From: Betaproteobacteria bacterium
Lineage (GTDB): Bacteria; Pseudomonadota; Gammaproteobacteria; Burkholderiales; Rhodocyclaceae
Direction of reading: 5' to 3'
NCBI GenBank assembly: GCA_020621865.1
Contig: JAHRYW010000001.1
Coordinates: forward strand, 150,071 to 214,070
DNA: 64,000 nt
Position 1 is the first letter of the stretch. Each line of letters begins with the position of its first letter. The notes beneath the pieces were generated by a model. It saw only the letters and a list, made by a program, of their open reading frames with translations, was not told where the DNA came from and made no database searches. A program made the position numbers and the translations under genes. This document shows positions 31,762 to 40,748 of this stretch, piece after piece.

Positions 31762-32660
31762 GCAGGACCTCCGTTCGGCCAGACACGGTTCGCCAGGTAA
31801 TTGGGCATGGTGTCCAGGTGCTCGGCACGCAACAGGGTGACGAAGTTCTCGTCGGCGAGGAGTTGGCGCAGCGCGCTGACCACAAAAAGCAGACGCTGTT
31901 GGGTCAATTCGGCCTTTTTTACTACCAGCTTTTGGCGCTCAACTTCACGCTGGTAGGTACGCACCAGACTGGAGGCCGAGACTTCCGTCGTGCCGTTGCG
32001 GGGGCGCTTGGTCGCGCTACGCCCTAGGGTTTGCCGGCGTTCGATGACCTTGCGCGTTTCCAGCAATTGCTTGCCGCGGAGTCGACCGGATTCATACGCC
32101 TCCTGCATGGCGGCTTGTAAAGCCTTGTCGTCGTCTCCGGCGCCGACAATGTCTAGCGCCGTATTCAACGGCACCCGGCCGGTTTCCACGGCAATGAGGA
32201 GACGTTCTTCGCCGTGGTCGAGGAGTTTCAAAACGCCGGACACATAGGTCTGGGTCAGTCCCGTCTTGGTAGCAATATCCTTGGCCGCATAGCCAAGGTC
32301 GCCCAAGCGCTTAATGCTCGACAAGATTTCGAGCGGCCGGTACTGCCGGCGAGCCATGTTTTCAGCAAGGCTGATGATGTAGGCCGCTTCGTCATCGACC
32401 TCCACGACCAAGGCAGGAATTTCCGTATGGCCCAAGGCACGGAAAGCATTCAGTCGCCCTTCGCCACAAACCAGCAGGTATCGTTCGGCACCGTCTTCGC
32501 CACTTCGGGGCGTAACCGTCACCGGCTTTTTGAGGCCGACCTTCTGAATGTTGCCGACAATGTCCTCATAGACCCGTTTATTCCGCTCGCGGGGGTTGAT
32601 GACCTCGATGCGGTCTATCGGGATGGTTTTGAGGGGGCGCTTTTTCAGGAGCGAGGTCAT
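31758..32660 (-). CDS. RepB/ParB-family protein
   Basis: A 300-residue protein with the ParB N-terminal core (VCGEGRLNAFRALG at 64-77, AENMARRQYRPLEIL about 99-113), an HTH (YAAKDIATKTGLTQTYVSGVLK) and a C-terminal region like the RepB plasmid partition C-terminal domain. The ATG at 32660 overlaps the recombinase stop by 4 bp. The paired ParB proteins and the serine recombinase look like one functional unit; the role is unknown. Confidence 0.82.
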   Translation of the reverse strand: MTSLLKKRPLKTIPIDRIEVINPRERNKRVYEDIVGNIQKVGLKKPVTVTPRSGEDGAERYLLVCGEGRLNAFRALGHTEIPALVVEVDDEAAYIISLAENMARRQYRPLEILSSIKRLGDLGYAAKDIATKTGLTQTYVSGVLKLLDHGEERLLIAVETGRVPLNTALDIVGAGDDDKALQAAMQEAYESGRLRGKQLLETRKVIERRQTLGRSATKRPRNGTTEVSASSLVRTYQREVERQKLVVKKAELTQQRLLFVVSALRQLLADENFVTLLRAEHLDTMPNYLANRVWPNGGPA

Positions 32661-34222
32661 GCTGCCCTCCGAATCCGCCGGCGCTCCGCCATCCCGACCA
32701 GGTAATCCAGGGTATCGAAACGGTAGCAATCGAACTCCACCGCGTTGACCTCGGCCAGACGCAGATTCGTTTCGCCAAAGTCGAGCCGTGGCAACAGGTA
32801 GTAGTCGTAGGCGGCATCGTTGTCCGGGGTCAGGCGAACGGCTACGGTGACATCGGGGCAGAGGCTGGTATCCAGCCGTATCTTCCAGCGGCGACTGCCA
32901 GTGCTGGTCGTCAGGCAGCGGGCAAGGACCAGAGACACCGTGAATTCGTTATTGACCGTCAGGAGGTCTGTGGCCGGGTCCCGGTCCACCTCGCCGCCAA
33001 CAGCTTGGATGGCCGCTTCGGTCTCGCTCACAATGGTCGGATGCAACTGGCGAAGGAAGCGGTTGGTTTCCAAGAAGCGATAGTCGCGGTCAGGCATGAA
33101 GCCCACTTTCTGGTAGGCCCGTATCAAGCTGCCAAACCGATGGGCATAGGCCGCAGCCGACGGCATGCCCTCGGTCTCGTTGATGATGAGCCCGGATAGC
33201 AGCCCACGCGTCTGATAGAGGCTACGAAGGCGCTCAAGGAGTTCATCGTCGCTGTAGCGTCGTGCTCGCGCCCGCAGGATGCCCTGGGCTGTGAAAAACA
33301 ATTCAGGGGAGACGATGGCTTCGAATGCGCCTTCTTTGCGAACCCACATCTCGCCAGGATTGGTTACACGGGTTTTCTTGAGCTTGAAGGAAATCCGGTT
33401 GTAAATGTTGTTGCCGATGTACTTCTCATTGCTCAGCACCTCGTTGACGGTGCCGCGTGTCCAGGCCCGGTCAAGGTCGGTACGGATACCTTCCGCGTTG
33501 AGGCGATTGGCAATCTGCGATTCCGCCAGATTGTCATCAATGAACCAACGGTAGATGCGATTGACCACCGCGACTTCTTCAGGAGGCCCTGGAACCAGGA
33601 TGACCCGGTCGGTTTGCAGGCTTTTGTGCTCCCCTCGGGCCAGCATGCTCTTCACTAGCCCATGTTGGTCGATGAGTACCCGGCGTAGTCCATAACCTGC
33701 CGGGCCACCTTGCCGGTAGCCAAGTTCGATAAGCCGGCATTGGCCAGCGAACACCTTGGCCGACAGCTCACGGCTGTACTCGCCGGCCATAGCGCGTTTG
33801 ACCCCTTTGACGATGGTCGAAACTGGCGAACCATCGTTGTCGAATTGCTCGGCGACGTAGGTGACGGTGATGCCTTTACGCTTGCAGATGTATTCGTAAT
33901 AAGCACTTTCATCCGCATCCTGAAAACGTCCCCAGCGGCTGACGTCATAGACCAATATGAGTTGGAAATCCGCCTGACCGGTCTCCACATCGTGAATCAG
34001 CCGTTGCAGCGCTGCCCGGCCATCGATGCGCAAACCGCTCTTGCCCTCATCGGCGTAGGTGCGAACTATCTGGATGCCGTGGCGGGCAGCGTACTCCCGG
34101 ATGCGGTCAGCCTGGTTCTCGGTGGAGTATTGCTGATGCTCGGTCGACATGCGGACATACTCCGCCGCCCGAAACAGGGAAAACTGACTGGCACCATGGG
34201 GTTGGTCATCTGGGGATGGCAT
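32657..34222 (-). CDS. Large serine recombinase
   Basis: A 521-residue serine recombinase: resolvase domain with the nucleophile in YVRMS (S26), followed by DEGKSGL and SRWGRFQD, the Recombinase domain (NRLNAEGIRTDLDRAWTRGTVNEVLSNEKYIGNN) and a long C-terminal region without an obvious Cys-rich zinc ribbon. Large serine recombinases integrate or excise DNA at att sites. It is transcribed against the tns operon and overlaps the RepB-like gene. TnsA is present, so cointegrate resolution is not needed for the Tn7 reaction; the recombinase may belong to a once-separate element. Confidence 0.92.
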   Translation of the reverse strand: MPSPDDQPHGASQFSLFRAAEYVRMSTEHQQYSTENQADRIREYAARHGIQIVRTYADEGKSGLRIDGRAALQRLIHDVETGQADFQLILVYDVSRWGRFQDADESAYYEYICKRKGITVTYVAEQFDNDGSPVSTIVKGVKRAMAGEYSRELSAKVFAGQCRLIELGYRQGGPAGYGLRRVLIDQHGLVKSMLARGEHKSLQTDRVILVPGPPEEVAVVNRIYRWFIDDNLAESQIANRLNAEGIRTDLDRAWTRGTVNEVLSNEKYIGNNIYNRISFKLKKTRVTNPGEMWVRKEGAFEAIVSPELFFTAQGILRARARRYSDDELLERLRSLYQTRGLLSGLIINETEGMPSAAAYAHRFGSLIRAYQKVGFMPDRDYRFLETNRFLRQLHPTIVSETEAAIQAVGGEVDRDPATDLLTVNNEFTVSLVLARCLTTSTGSRRWKIRLDTSLCPDVTVAVRLTPDNDAAYDYYLLPRLDFGETNLRLAEVNAVEFDCYRFDTLDYLVGMAERRRIRRAA

Positions 34223-34341
34223 ACGACATTGCTCCCTTCCTCGTGGCGAGTGCGCAATTGCCGTTCCATGCAGAAGGCCCCGCCACTGGTTGTTGGTGAC
34301 GAGGACCCTATCAAGGAATTTACCGCTCGAACATCACAGAC

Positions 34342-34779
34342 TCATTTGCAATTCAGCGCTTCAACGTCTGAAGGTCTTTGCAGCACAGTGATTTCGACGA
34401 GCCACACCGCATCCTTTGCAATCATTTCGGCCGTCGCTGGAATCAGCTGGTAAAGCCCAGAGGGCAAGATGTTGGATGAGAACGACGTATCTTTTGCAAT
34501 TCGCGCCTGATTACGCGTTTGTTGTTGCATCCTATTCCGTTCCGCATAGGCTAAATGTTCGGCACGGTATTTTTGCCAGTAGTCGGGATTCTTTGCGGAC
34601 CAGTCCTTGAGATACTGGGCATCGCTTTCACGCATAGTCAGGCTCTCCTGGCGTCGCTTGGCCTGCTTGAGCCGGCGCCGCTCGTTTTGGCAGGGCGGGT
34701 TCGAGCAAAATTGCTGGTTTTTTGCTTGAGGCCACGGCGTGAATGAATTACCGCAGGCCTTGCATCGTCTGGTTGTCAT
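34342..34779 (-). CDS. Small zinc-finger protein of the recombinase module
   Basis: A 145-residue basic protein with an N-terminal four-cysteine finger (C6, C9, C25, C30: CKACG...FCSNPPC) followed by an Arg/Lys/Gln-rich helix and a C-terminal tail. It is probably DNA- or RNA-binding. The start at 34779 is chosen because the upstream frame to 35097 runs into the transposon end. It is the first gene of the leftward module, 119 bp before the recombinase. Function unknown. Confidence 0.7.
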   Translation of the reverse strand: MTTRRCKACGNSFTPWPQAKNQQFCSNPPCQNERRRLKQAKRRQESLTMRESDAQYLKDWSAKNPDYWQKYRAEHLAYAERNRMQQQTRNQARIAKDTSFSSNILPSGLYQLIPATAEMIAKDAVWLVEITVLQRPSDVEALNCK

Positions 34780-35035
34780 CGCTTTCTCCGAATAATAAGG
34801 AGGCTGCAATGCACTACTACCGTGGCTTTCGGGCAATCTTGGTTGGTTTCCGTAGCCCTGCGCGCTGGTGGTTGAGACCGACTCCCCATGCGTCGATAAA
34901 CAGACTAAAATCACGTTCAAATACAGGCAGTTTTCTTGGTGGCCATCTATGCTGGCCAATGGCCCAAACCTTCTGATGGGGTGGCAGCATTTATGGCAAT
35001 CCTCCCGACCGTGAAGGATGAGGGGTGGAGAGAGA

Positions 35036-35137
35036 TTTCTCAGTTTATGAGTAGCCTTTTCTCGCCTTATGAATCCCCTCCGGCCGGAAAGCCACATCTG
35101 GGAAAGAGGAATTTCTCAGGTTATCCATCCATCTACA
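35036..35137 (-). repeat. Right transposon end with three TnsB-type sites
   Basis: On the reverse strand the end reads TGTAGATGGATGGATAACC, matching the left end. Sites are at 35112-35125, 35058-35071 and 35036-35049, with spacings of 54 and 22 bp. Wider spacing of the outer site resembles the left end of Tn7. Confidence 0.85.
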
Positions 35138-35142
35138 TGTGT
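35138..35142. repeat. Target site duplication, right copy (TGTGT)
   Basis: Directly follows the ACA end; identical to 11952-11956. Confidence 0.92.
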
Positions 35143-35198
35143 ATGTAGGTTCCAGTCTAAGTCTGGATTTTTCCAGTTTTTCTGGATTTAGTCGGATT

Positions 35199-35228
35199 AA
35201 AAAAGCCGGTCTTTTGACCGGTTTTTTG
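35199..35228 (+). terminator. Intrinsic terminator
   Basis: CCGGTC/GACCGG stem with flanking A and T runs, a good bidirectional terminator. It resembles the terminator on the far side of the inserted segment (50153-50188). Confidence 0.75.
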
Positions 35229-35272
35229 ATTTCTGCAGTTCGGCCAAAGCTGACGTTGGCCTTCCCGAAGAA

Positions 35273-35305
35273 AAATGGCCGGTTCTGATTACAGACCGGC
35301 CATTT
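35273..35305 (-). terminator. Bidirectional terminator after the 143-aa gene
   Basis: An 11-bp perfect stem (AAATGGCCGGT/ACCGGCCATTT) 72 bp beyond the stop codon of the leftward gene at 35377-35808. Confidence 0.7.
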
Positions 35306-35376
35306 GTATTTTAATTGCGGAAGCTACTCGCCTACTTCAGCTTCTGACCCTACTCCCTGATCAATACACCGGCTGA

Positions 35377-35808
35377 CTATATTTCGTTGGCTTTTCGCCT
35401 GAGCACGACAAGCTCGGAATGCACGGCATCACGCATTGCCTGCCTTGAAAGCGGTGTGCCAGCGAAGATCCTTTCCTGCTCTTCAGCTCGAGTGTCCATC
35501 GTATCGACCGCAAAATCCAACCAGTTCGCATACCCTTCTGGTGGCGAGGGTGAATCAGCTGCGTCAGGCTGGACTTCGGCATGCTTAAGTAGCTCCATCA
35601 CAATATCGTGATCAGCACCATCAACAGCAAACCAGTTTGCGCATACGTCGCCGCAGTGCCGCCGCCACAACTCCGCCGCGTCGCGTGGAGTTACCTGATA
35701 GCCCAGATTGGTTGCGGCCGCAATTATGCGGTCAATATCCTCGGGGTAATCAGCGAGCGGATCGAAGTCAGGCGTAACAGGTAGAGGGGCGGGGATTATG
35801 CGTTTCAT
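35377..35808 (-). CDS. Hypothetical protein, 143 aa
   Basis: An acidic soluble protein beginning MKRIIPAPLPVTPDFDPLADYPEDIDRIIAAATNLGYQVT and ending VVLRRKANEI. The first part, with RDAAELWRRHCGDVCANW, is probably a helical bundle. There is no signal peptide. I do not recognise a named family. It stands alone between two terminators and an IS element. Confidence 0.65.
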   Translation of the reverse strand: MKRIIPAPLPVTPDFDPLADYPEDIDRIIAAATNLGYQVTPRDAAELWRRHCGDVCANWFAVDGADHDIVMELLKHAEVQPDAADSPSPPEGYANWLDFAVDTMDTRAEEQERIFAGTPLSRQAMRDAVHSELVVLRRKANEI

Positions 35809-36184
35809 GTCTCAGGTTGGCCTTGTTTAATTATTTTGGCACAGCATTAGCCTGTTGCGTTCCACGGCATGGTCGCAAGCTTGCCAAGCTAGTGCTCGCC
35901 TCATCTGCTCGGAGCACTACTGCACCCTAGCTGGCAAACTCCCCGTTGCTCACCTGAAATCTGGAATCAAGACGAGATCACCGGGTGCTTGCGCTTCTGG
36001 CTGGGACGGGCCCGATGGAGTTGCAAGCCCTAACCGGCCGTTCAGACTCTCCAAAGGCGGCTATCTGGAATTGGCCAGGAATACTTGCTATCGGCCGTAA
36101 ACGACCAGTCGCCCTTGCGACAAAGCAGTCATCTCAATGACCGCTGCACTCTAAAACCTACCGGACAGCCAATTCAGACAAATC

Positions 36185-36306
36185 GGCCAAAGCCGCCAGC
36201 CAGATCACATCAGGCGAGTGACCGATATGGCTCCGAAAGCAGGCGCTGATGAAGTTCGCTCCACGAACGGCTGCTAACGGGGAATGGTGAGAGTCAGGAC
36301 CCGACC
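36185..36306 (-). repeat. Dispersed repeat, copy A (interrupted by an IS)
   Basis: A 122-bp sequence that is the inverted copy of 44309-44430 with 4 mismatches by eye. The IS1182-type element is inserted at its end: after the IS the repeat seems to continue (GACCCTTTGC at 37883). The encoded peptide is conserved in both copies but has no start signals, so I treat it as a repeat and not a gene. The rest of 35809-36184 shows no gene. Confidence 0.8.
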
Positions 36307-37882
36307 GATGGTGTTGAAAAACCCTCCACGCTAAAATATGCGCAATGCATTTTGTGATGGGGTGATCAAGATGATGGGGCGTCAGCTTGGTGGGCAAGAG
36401 CATCTGTTCTACTCCTTCGACCTTGAGTCGGTTATTCCCCAGAAACATCTGCTGCGCGGCATCGACCGTTGCCTTGATCTAGCCGATCTGCGTCAGCACC
36501 TGGCTGAGTATTACAGCCATACGGGGCGCCCGTCGATTGACCCAGAGTTGATGATCCGGATGTTGGTCATTGGCTACTGCTATGGCATCCGTTCCGAGCG
36601 GCGATTATGCGAGGAAGTGCACCTGAACCTGGCCTACCGTTGGTTCTGCCGCCTCAGTCTGGAAGATGTCGTACCGAACCATTCGACCTTTTCAAAGAAT
36701 CGCCACGGGCGGTTTCGTGAGAGCGGGACGTTTCGTTGGGTGTTCGACAAAGTCGTCCGTGCCTGCATGGCCGCCGGCCTGGTCAAGGGCGAAGGCTTTG
36801 CCGTCGATGCCAGCATTATTGAGGCGGAGGCAGGCTCCAAGCTCGCCATGCCGGGTGATGAGCCTCATGTCTGGCAGAATCCTGCTCACTGCCAGCGGGC
36901 GGTACGCGAGTATCTCGAAGGATTGGACAACGAAGCGCCCGGCACGACCATCCCCAAGCGCATTTCGCTCGCTGATCCGCAATCCAGCTGGACGGCCGCC
37001 CCCGGCGGGCCGGCCTTCTTTGCCTATTCGACGAACTATCTGATTGATGTTGCCCATGGTGTCATCGTGGATGTGGAAGCGACGCCTGCACATCGCACCG
37101 CAGAGGTCGAGTCCACCAAGCTCATGGTGGATCGAGTCGAGGCGAATTTCAATATCACGCCCCAGCGCCTCATCGGAGATACAGCTTACGGTACGGCGCC
37201 GATGCTGGCCTGGATGGTTGATGAGAAGGCCATTGAACCGCATATCCCCGTCTGGGACAGGACCGAGCGCAAGGACGGGACTTTCTCCCGTAGCGATTTC
37301 CGGTGGGATCAAGAGGCCAATGAATACCGCTGCCCAACCGACAAGGCGCTACGCTGTGATCGTCGCGCCTTCAATAATCCACGCAGCCGCATCACTAAAG
37401 CCGAGACGATCATATATCGGGCAAGCCAGCGCGACTGCGCAAGCTGTCCAGAAAAAGCCCGGTGCTGTCCGAATACTGAGATGCGCAAAATTGCCCGAAG
37501 CATTCATGAGGATGCCCGGAAGGTTGCCCGCGAAATTGCCAGGACGCCTCAATATCAACAGTCACGTTGCGAGCGCAAGAAGGTGGAAATGCTCTTTGCC
37601 CACCTCAAACGGATTCTCCGGTTGGACAGGTTGCGTTTGCGCGGCCTCAGCAGTGCCAGCGATGAATTCACATTGGCGGCGACCGTTCAGAATTTGCGCC
37701 GACTGGCCAAGCTTGCTTGTCCTTTACCACTCAGTGGCGGGATGGTTGCGCCCGCAGGATACAAAATTGGATGAAATGACCCAATAACCCGGCTCGACCG
37801 CCGCATTTAAAGGCAAAACACGCAAAAAATTGCATATCTGGCGAGCGCACCCGGCTTGATCGATGAATTTTTCAACACCATC
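36307..37882 (+). mobile_element. IS1182-type insertion sequence
   Basis: A 1576-bp IS with a 15-bp perfect terminal inverted repeat (GATGGTGTTGAAAAA), a 4-bp target duplication GACC (36303-36306 and 37883-37886), and one intact transposase gene. The interrupted repeat can be rejoined when one GACC is removed, which fixes the borders. Confidence 0.9.
36371..37774 (+). CDS. IS1182-family transposase
   Basis: A 467-residue DDE transposase with the N-terminal DUF772-type region (GRPSIDPELMIRMLVIGYCYGIRSERRLCEEV), the DDE_Tnp_1 core (VDASIIEAEA, IGDTAYGT) and the C-terminal part CPEKARCC...RCERKKVEMLFAHLKRILRLDRLRLRG, where the catalytic Glu is expected. The frame is intact. ATG 36371 or 36374 is the likely start; an upstream ATG at 36338 is also in frame. 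Confidence 0.93.
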   Translation: MMGRQLGGQEHLFYSFDLESVIPQKHLLRGIDRCLDLADLRQHLAEYYSHTGRPSIDPELMIRMLVIGYCYGIRSERRLCEEVHLNLAYRWFCRLSLEDVVPNHSTFSKNRHGRFRESGTFRWVFDKVVRACMAAGLVKGEGFAVDASIIEAEAGSKLAMPGDEPHVWQNPAHCQRAVREYLEGLDNEAPGTTIPKRISLADPQSSWTAAPGGPAFFAYSTNYLIDVAHGVIVDVEATPAHRTAEVESTKLMVDRVEANFNITPQRLIGDTAYGTAPMLAWMVDEKAIEPHIPVWDRTERKDGTFSRSDFRWDQEANEYRCPTDKALRCDRRAFNNPRSRITKAETIIYRASQRDCASCPEKARCCPNTEMRKIARSIHEDARKVAREIARTPQYQQSRCERKKVEMLFAHLKRILRLDRLRLRGLSSASDEFTLAATVQNLRRLAKLACPLPLSGGMVAPAGYKIG

Positions 37883-37958
37883 GACCCTTTGCTGTCATTC
37901 GCGCCTTCAATACGTCAACGGCAGCTTTCTTAACCAAGCGGTCGCACTATCGGACCGC

Positions 37959-40361
37959 TTATGAGGTCAACTCATCTCGCCCAGGATACTCCACGACCAC
38001 TTGGTTTCGTCCCTGATGCTTTGCCCGGTACAGCGCTTCATCAGCAATCCGGAGTGCAGTATCTTCGTTAGCATCGCTGGATTGTGCCAACGTCAGTCCG
38101 AGGCTCAGCGTAACCTGCCCGACAACTGGCACGGGGGTATCGGCAACGGCAGAGCGCAGCTTTTCAGCAAGAATTTGTGCCCCCTCCAAGTCGGTACCAG
38201 GCAAAACGGCGAGAAACTCTTCCCCACCAAAACGGGCCACAAAATCGGTAGCTCGTACCGCTTCGCTTATGAGTTGAGCAACCCGCTTAAGAACTTGGTC
38301 GCCGGTCTCGTGACCATAGGTATCGTTCACCCGCTTGAAGTGATCAATGTCCATGATGATCACCGAATACACCTCGCCGCTCCGCTTCATGCGCAGAAAT
38401 TCTTCCCGCAGCCTTTCATTGGCGGCCAGGCGGTTGTACAGCCCAGTCAGGGCATCATGCCGTGCCAACTGCTCCAACTCCTGGTTGGCGCGGACCAATT
38501 CGGAAACGTCCTTCAGCACAAAAAGCAGCATGCGACTGGCCTCGTGCTCCAGCGGCACCATAGTTATGTACATGTGCATCTGCTTCCCGAAGGTGCTTTC
38601 CGTACTCACCAACTGCTGCTGGCTGCGCTGCCCTTCGAGCGCTTTCACTGCCAATTCATAAAAGCCGCCAGTTCGCCAGGAGGAGATATGGTGGAAGTTC
38701 TGTTGCAGCAGTTTTTCCACCGTCGCGCCAACAATCTCTGCGGCGGCTTCGTTGGCCAGAATGCATTGCCCATCTTCCCGGTAGAGCAGCAGACCGTTGG
38801 CCGTGGCATGGATGATTGCTTGGCTGAGCGCCTCTTGGCTGCGCAGTTCAAGTTCAAGCCGGCGTTGTTCAGCTACGTCCATCACCGCGCTGCGGGAGCC
38901 GATGAGGTTACCTGCGGCATCGAGTACCGCGTTCGAGCTGATGCGGACCGGCAATAGAGAGCCATCCCGGCGAACTAGATGCGTATCCACCGGCGTTAGG
39001 GTCTTGCCCGCCTTCATCAGAGCCTGGCGTTCCCGGAATGTAGCCTCACACCCAGGGGGCAACAGTTCCCCAATACGCCGTACGCCAACGACCTCATCAC
39101 GGGTGTATCCGAGCCACGCCAGTTCCGTATCGTTGATTTGCAGGACTGTTCCGTCCGGTCCGAGCGTGTGGTATCCCACGGGCGCTTCGTTGTACAGGCT
39201 GGACAACGAAGCGGTGCGCTCGGCAACCGTTTGCTCCAGCGAAGCATTGGTTTGTTCGATTGCCCGTCTTCGGTCCATCAAGGTTTGAGCCATGCCTTCA
39301 ATAGCCTGACCCAAGCGACGCAGTTCACGGGTATTGCCTGGCGAGGGGAATTTCAGATTTTCATGGCCCTGCTGGATAGCGGCAGCTGTTTCCGCCATTT
39401 TCTCAATAGGCCGGCTAATGCTGCTCGCAAGGTGATAGGCCAGGACCATGAATACGACAGTGGCGATTAAGCCAAGGATGATTAAAGTACGGTGCAATTC
39501 GGCCGCAGGTGCCAAGGCCTTGTCGATGGGTTGCCGGATGACGATACGCCATTTCAGTTCCGTCGGAATATCTGCGTGGACATTGACCGTGCTCGTCAGG
39601 TAGCGGTTGCCTGGCGTCCATTCCAGCACGGCGAAAGCGTCATCTCCCGGCAAGTTGGCAGGAAGGGAGCTGGTTCCGACAGCCTGATAAGGATAGAGAA
39701 TTTCTCCCTTGGCGCCGACCACCATTGCTTCGACCCCACTTCTGCCGGCATCTGACCGCAATGCTCCCTCGACAGTCTCATCGACCCATGACCAAAGTGC
39801 GTGGCTAGCCAGAACGCCTTGTAGCTTGCCGTCCCGGTCGTAAACAGGTGACGCGAAATCCACGAAGCGCAGTGGTTGTTCAGGGTGGGGGTTTGCCAAT
39901 TTCTTGGCGAGCAGCACGGCCTCATGGACATCACCGACGAATGCGCCTTGCCGCCCATTTATGAACCATGGGCGCTGCGATACGTTCTCGCCTTCCAGAA
40001 GGCCACCTGCTGCTGCTTTCACAATTCCATGGGTGTCGGCAAAGCCAATCCAGGCGAGGTGGCGATAAGAGCGCTTGATGGCTTCCAGGCGCTGCCTCAA
40101 TTCCGCTGTTGTGAGCTGTTCCTTGACCAGCGATGGGGACTGAGCCAGCAGGGTAATTTCCCGGTCACGTTCGCGCAGATTCTCGGCAAGGGAATGGGCA
40201 ATGGAGCGCGCCACCCAGCGCAGAGATTCCCCGCTGTCTTGTGTAATGCGAGCGGAAGCCGCCTCGTCCACGTAGATGGCCATTACAGTACCAATCAGCA
40301 GGGAAAGCCCACCGAAAAGCAGGGTCAGTCGGATGCGGAAACTGTTTAACCAGTTAGTCAT
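37959..40361 (-). CDS. Membrane-bound diguanylate cyclase (sensor-HAMP-PAS-GGDEF)
   Basis: An approximately 800-residue protein making cyclic di-GMP. An N-terminal membrane helix (LTLLFGGLSLLIGTVMAIYV) and a second near residue 285 enclose a periplasmic dCACHE-like sensor. After HAMP (YHLASSISRPIEKMAE) come two PAS domains and a GGDEF domain with the active-site motif GGEEF preceded by an RxxD inhibitory site (RATD). ATG 40361 (MTNWLNS) is preferred to 40376. It has all residues for catalysis and product inhibition. It is accessory cargo of the inserted segment. Confidence 0.93.
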   Translation of the reverse strand: MTNWLNSFRIRLTLLFGGLSLLIGTVMAIYVDEAASARITQDSGESLRWVARSIAHSLAENLRERDREITLLAQSPSLVKEQLTTAELRQRLEAIKRSYRHLAWIGFADTHGIVKAAAGGLLEGENVSQRPWFINGRQGAFVGDVHEAVLLAKKLANPHPEQPLRFVDFASPVYDRDGKLQGVLASHALWSWVDETVEGALRSDAGRSGVEAMVVGAKGEILYPYQAVGTSSLPANLPGDDAFAVLEWTPGNRYLTSTVNVHADIPTELKWRIVIRQPIDKALAPAAELHRTLIILGLIATVVFMVLAYHLASSISRPIEKMAETAAAIQQGHENLKFPSPGNTRELRRLGQAIEGMAQTLMDRRRAIEQTNASLEQTVAERTASLSSLYNEAPVGYHTLGPDGTVLQINDTELAWLGYTRDEVVGVRRIGELLPPGCEATFRERQALMKAGKTLTPVDTHLVRRDGSLLPVRISSNAVLDAAGNLIGSRSAVMDVAEQRRLELELRSQEALSQAIIHATANGLLLYREDGQCILANEAAAEIVGATVEKLLQQNFHHISSWRTGGFYELAVKALEGQRSQQQLVSTESTFGKQMHMYITMVPLEHEASRMLLFVLKDVSELVRANQELEQLARHDALTGLYNRLAANERLREEFLRMKRSGEVYSVIIMDIDHFKRVNDTYGHETGDQVLKRVAQLISEAVRATDFVARFGGEEFLAVLPGTDLEGAQILAEKLRSAVADTPVPVVGQVTLSLGLTLAQSSDANEDTALRIADEALYRAKHQGRNQVVVEYPGRDELTS

Positions 40362-40748
40362 TGGTATAGAGAGCAAAGCGGGTTAAGCGCAGAGTACCTA
40401 AAGGTCAGCTCGGAAACTAGACCAACGTTGGCCACAATTTGAATAAACCTTCACGATTTGGGGCGAATTTCAGTCGAGGCGCACCGGCCGGTATCAGACC
40501 AAAGAGGACAGAAGAGCACCAGCAATGTGAGTTGGACGAATGGCGGCTCCTGGCCGGCTTCAGCCTGATCCAGTTACATCTCAAGCGCGAGGCCGCGCCA
40601 ATGGCTGCTTCTCAAAACTGGACAGACGGCCAGCGACCCTCACCGGTCATTGCCACTTCGGGATTTTCTGTCGGCAACACACCCCTAAACAGTCCTCTGA
40701 ATAAAAACCTCTGAGACAGAAAAGCCTTCTTGAGTCATTAATCATTCA
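40362..40748. other. Intergenic stretch without a gene
   Basis: About 390 bp upstream of the diguanylate cyclase and downstream of the cyanophycinase. No supported gene. The 13-mer AATGGCGGCTCCT at about 40543 recurs at about 49853, which suggests remnants of a dispersed repeat. Confidence 0.5.

Larger units (their letters stand above)
11957..35137 (+). mobile_element. Complete Tn7-like transposon inserted downstream of gyrB
   Basis: A 23,181-bp element with all Tn7 hallmarks. The two ends match over about 26 bp as inverted repeats with terminal TGT/ACA; each contains further copies of a CATAA-N-C-N-GAGAAA site, and TGTGT is duplicated outside. It encodes TnsA, TnsB, TnsC and a TniQ/TnsD protein in one operon. 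Cargo is a defence operon on the gyrB side and a recombinase/ParB module on the far side. Insertion lies beyond the end of a conserved gene, as with Tn7 beyond glmS, so gyrB is the inferred attachment gene. All core tns frames are open, so it may be active. Confidence 0.94.

Noticed and set aside
36158-36448. Two similar peptides encoded by the dispersed repeat (also 44254-44538)
   Set aside because: The similarity is explained by the 122-bp DNA repeat; the frames have different flanks and no start signals.
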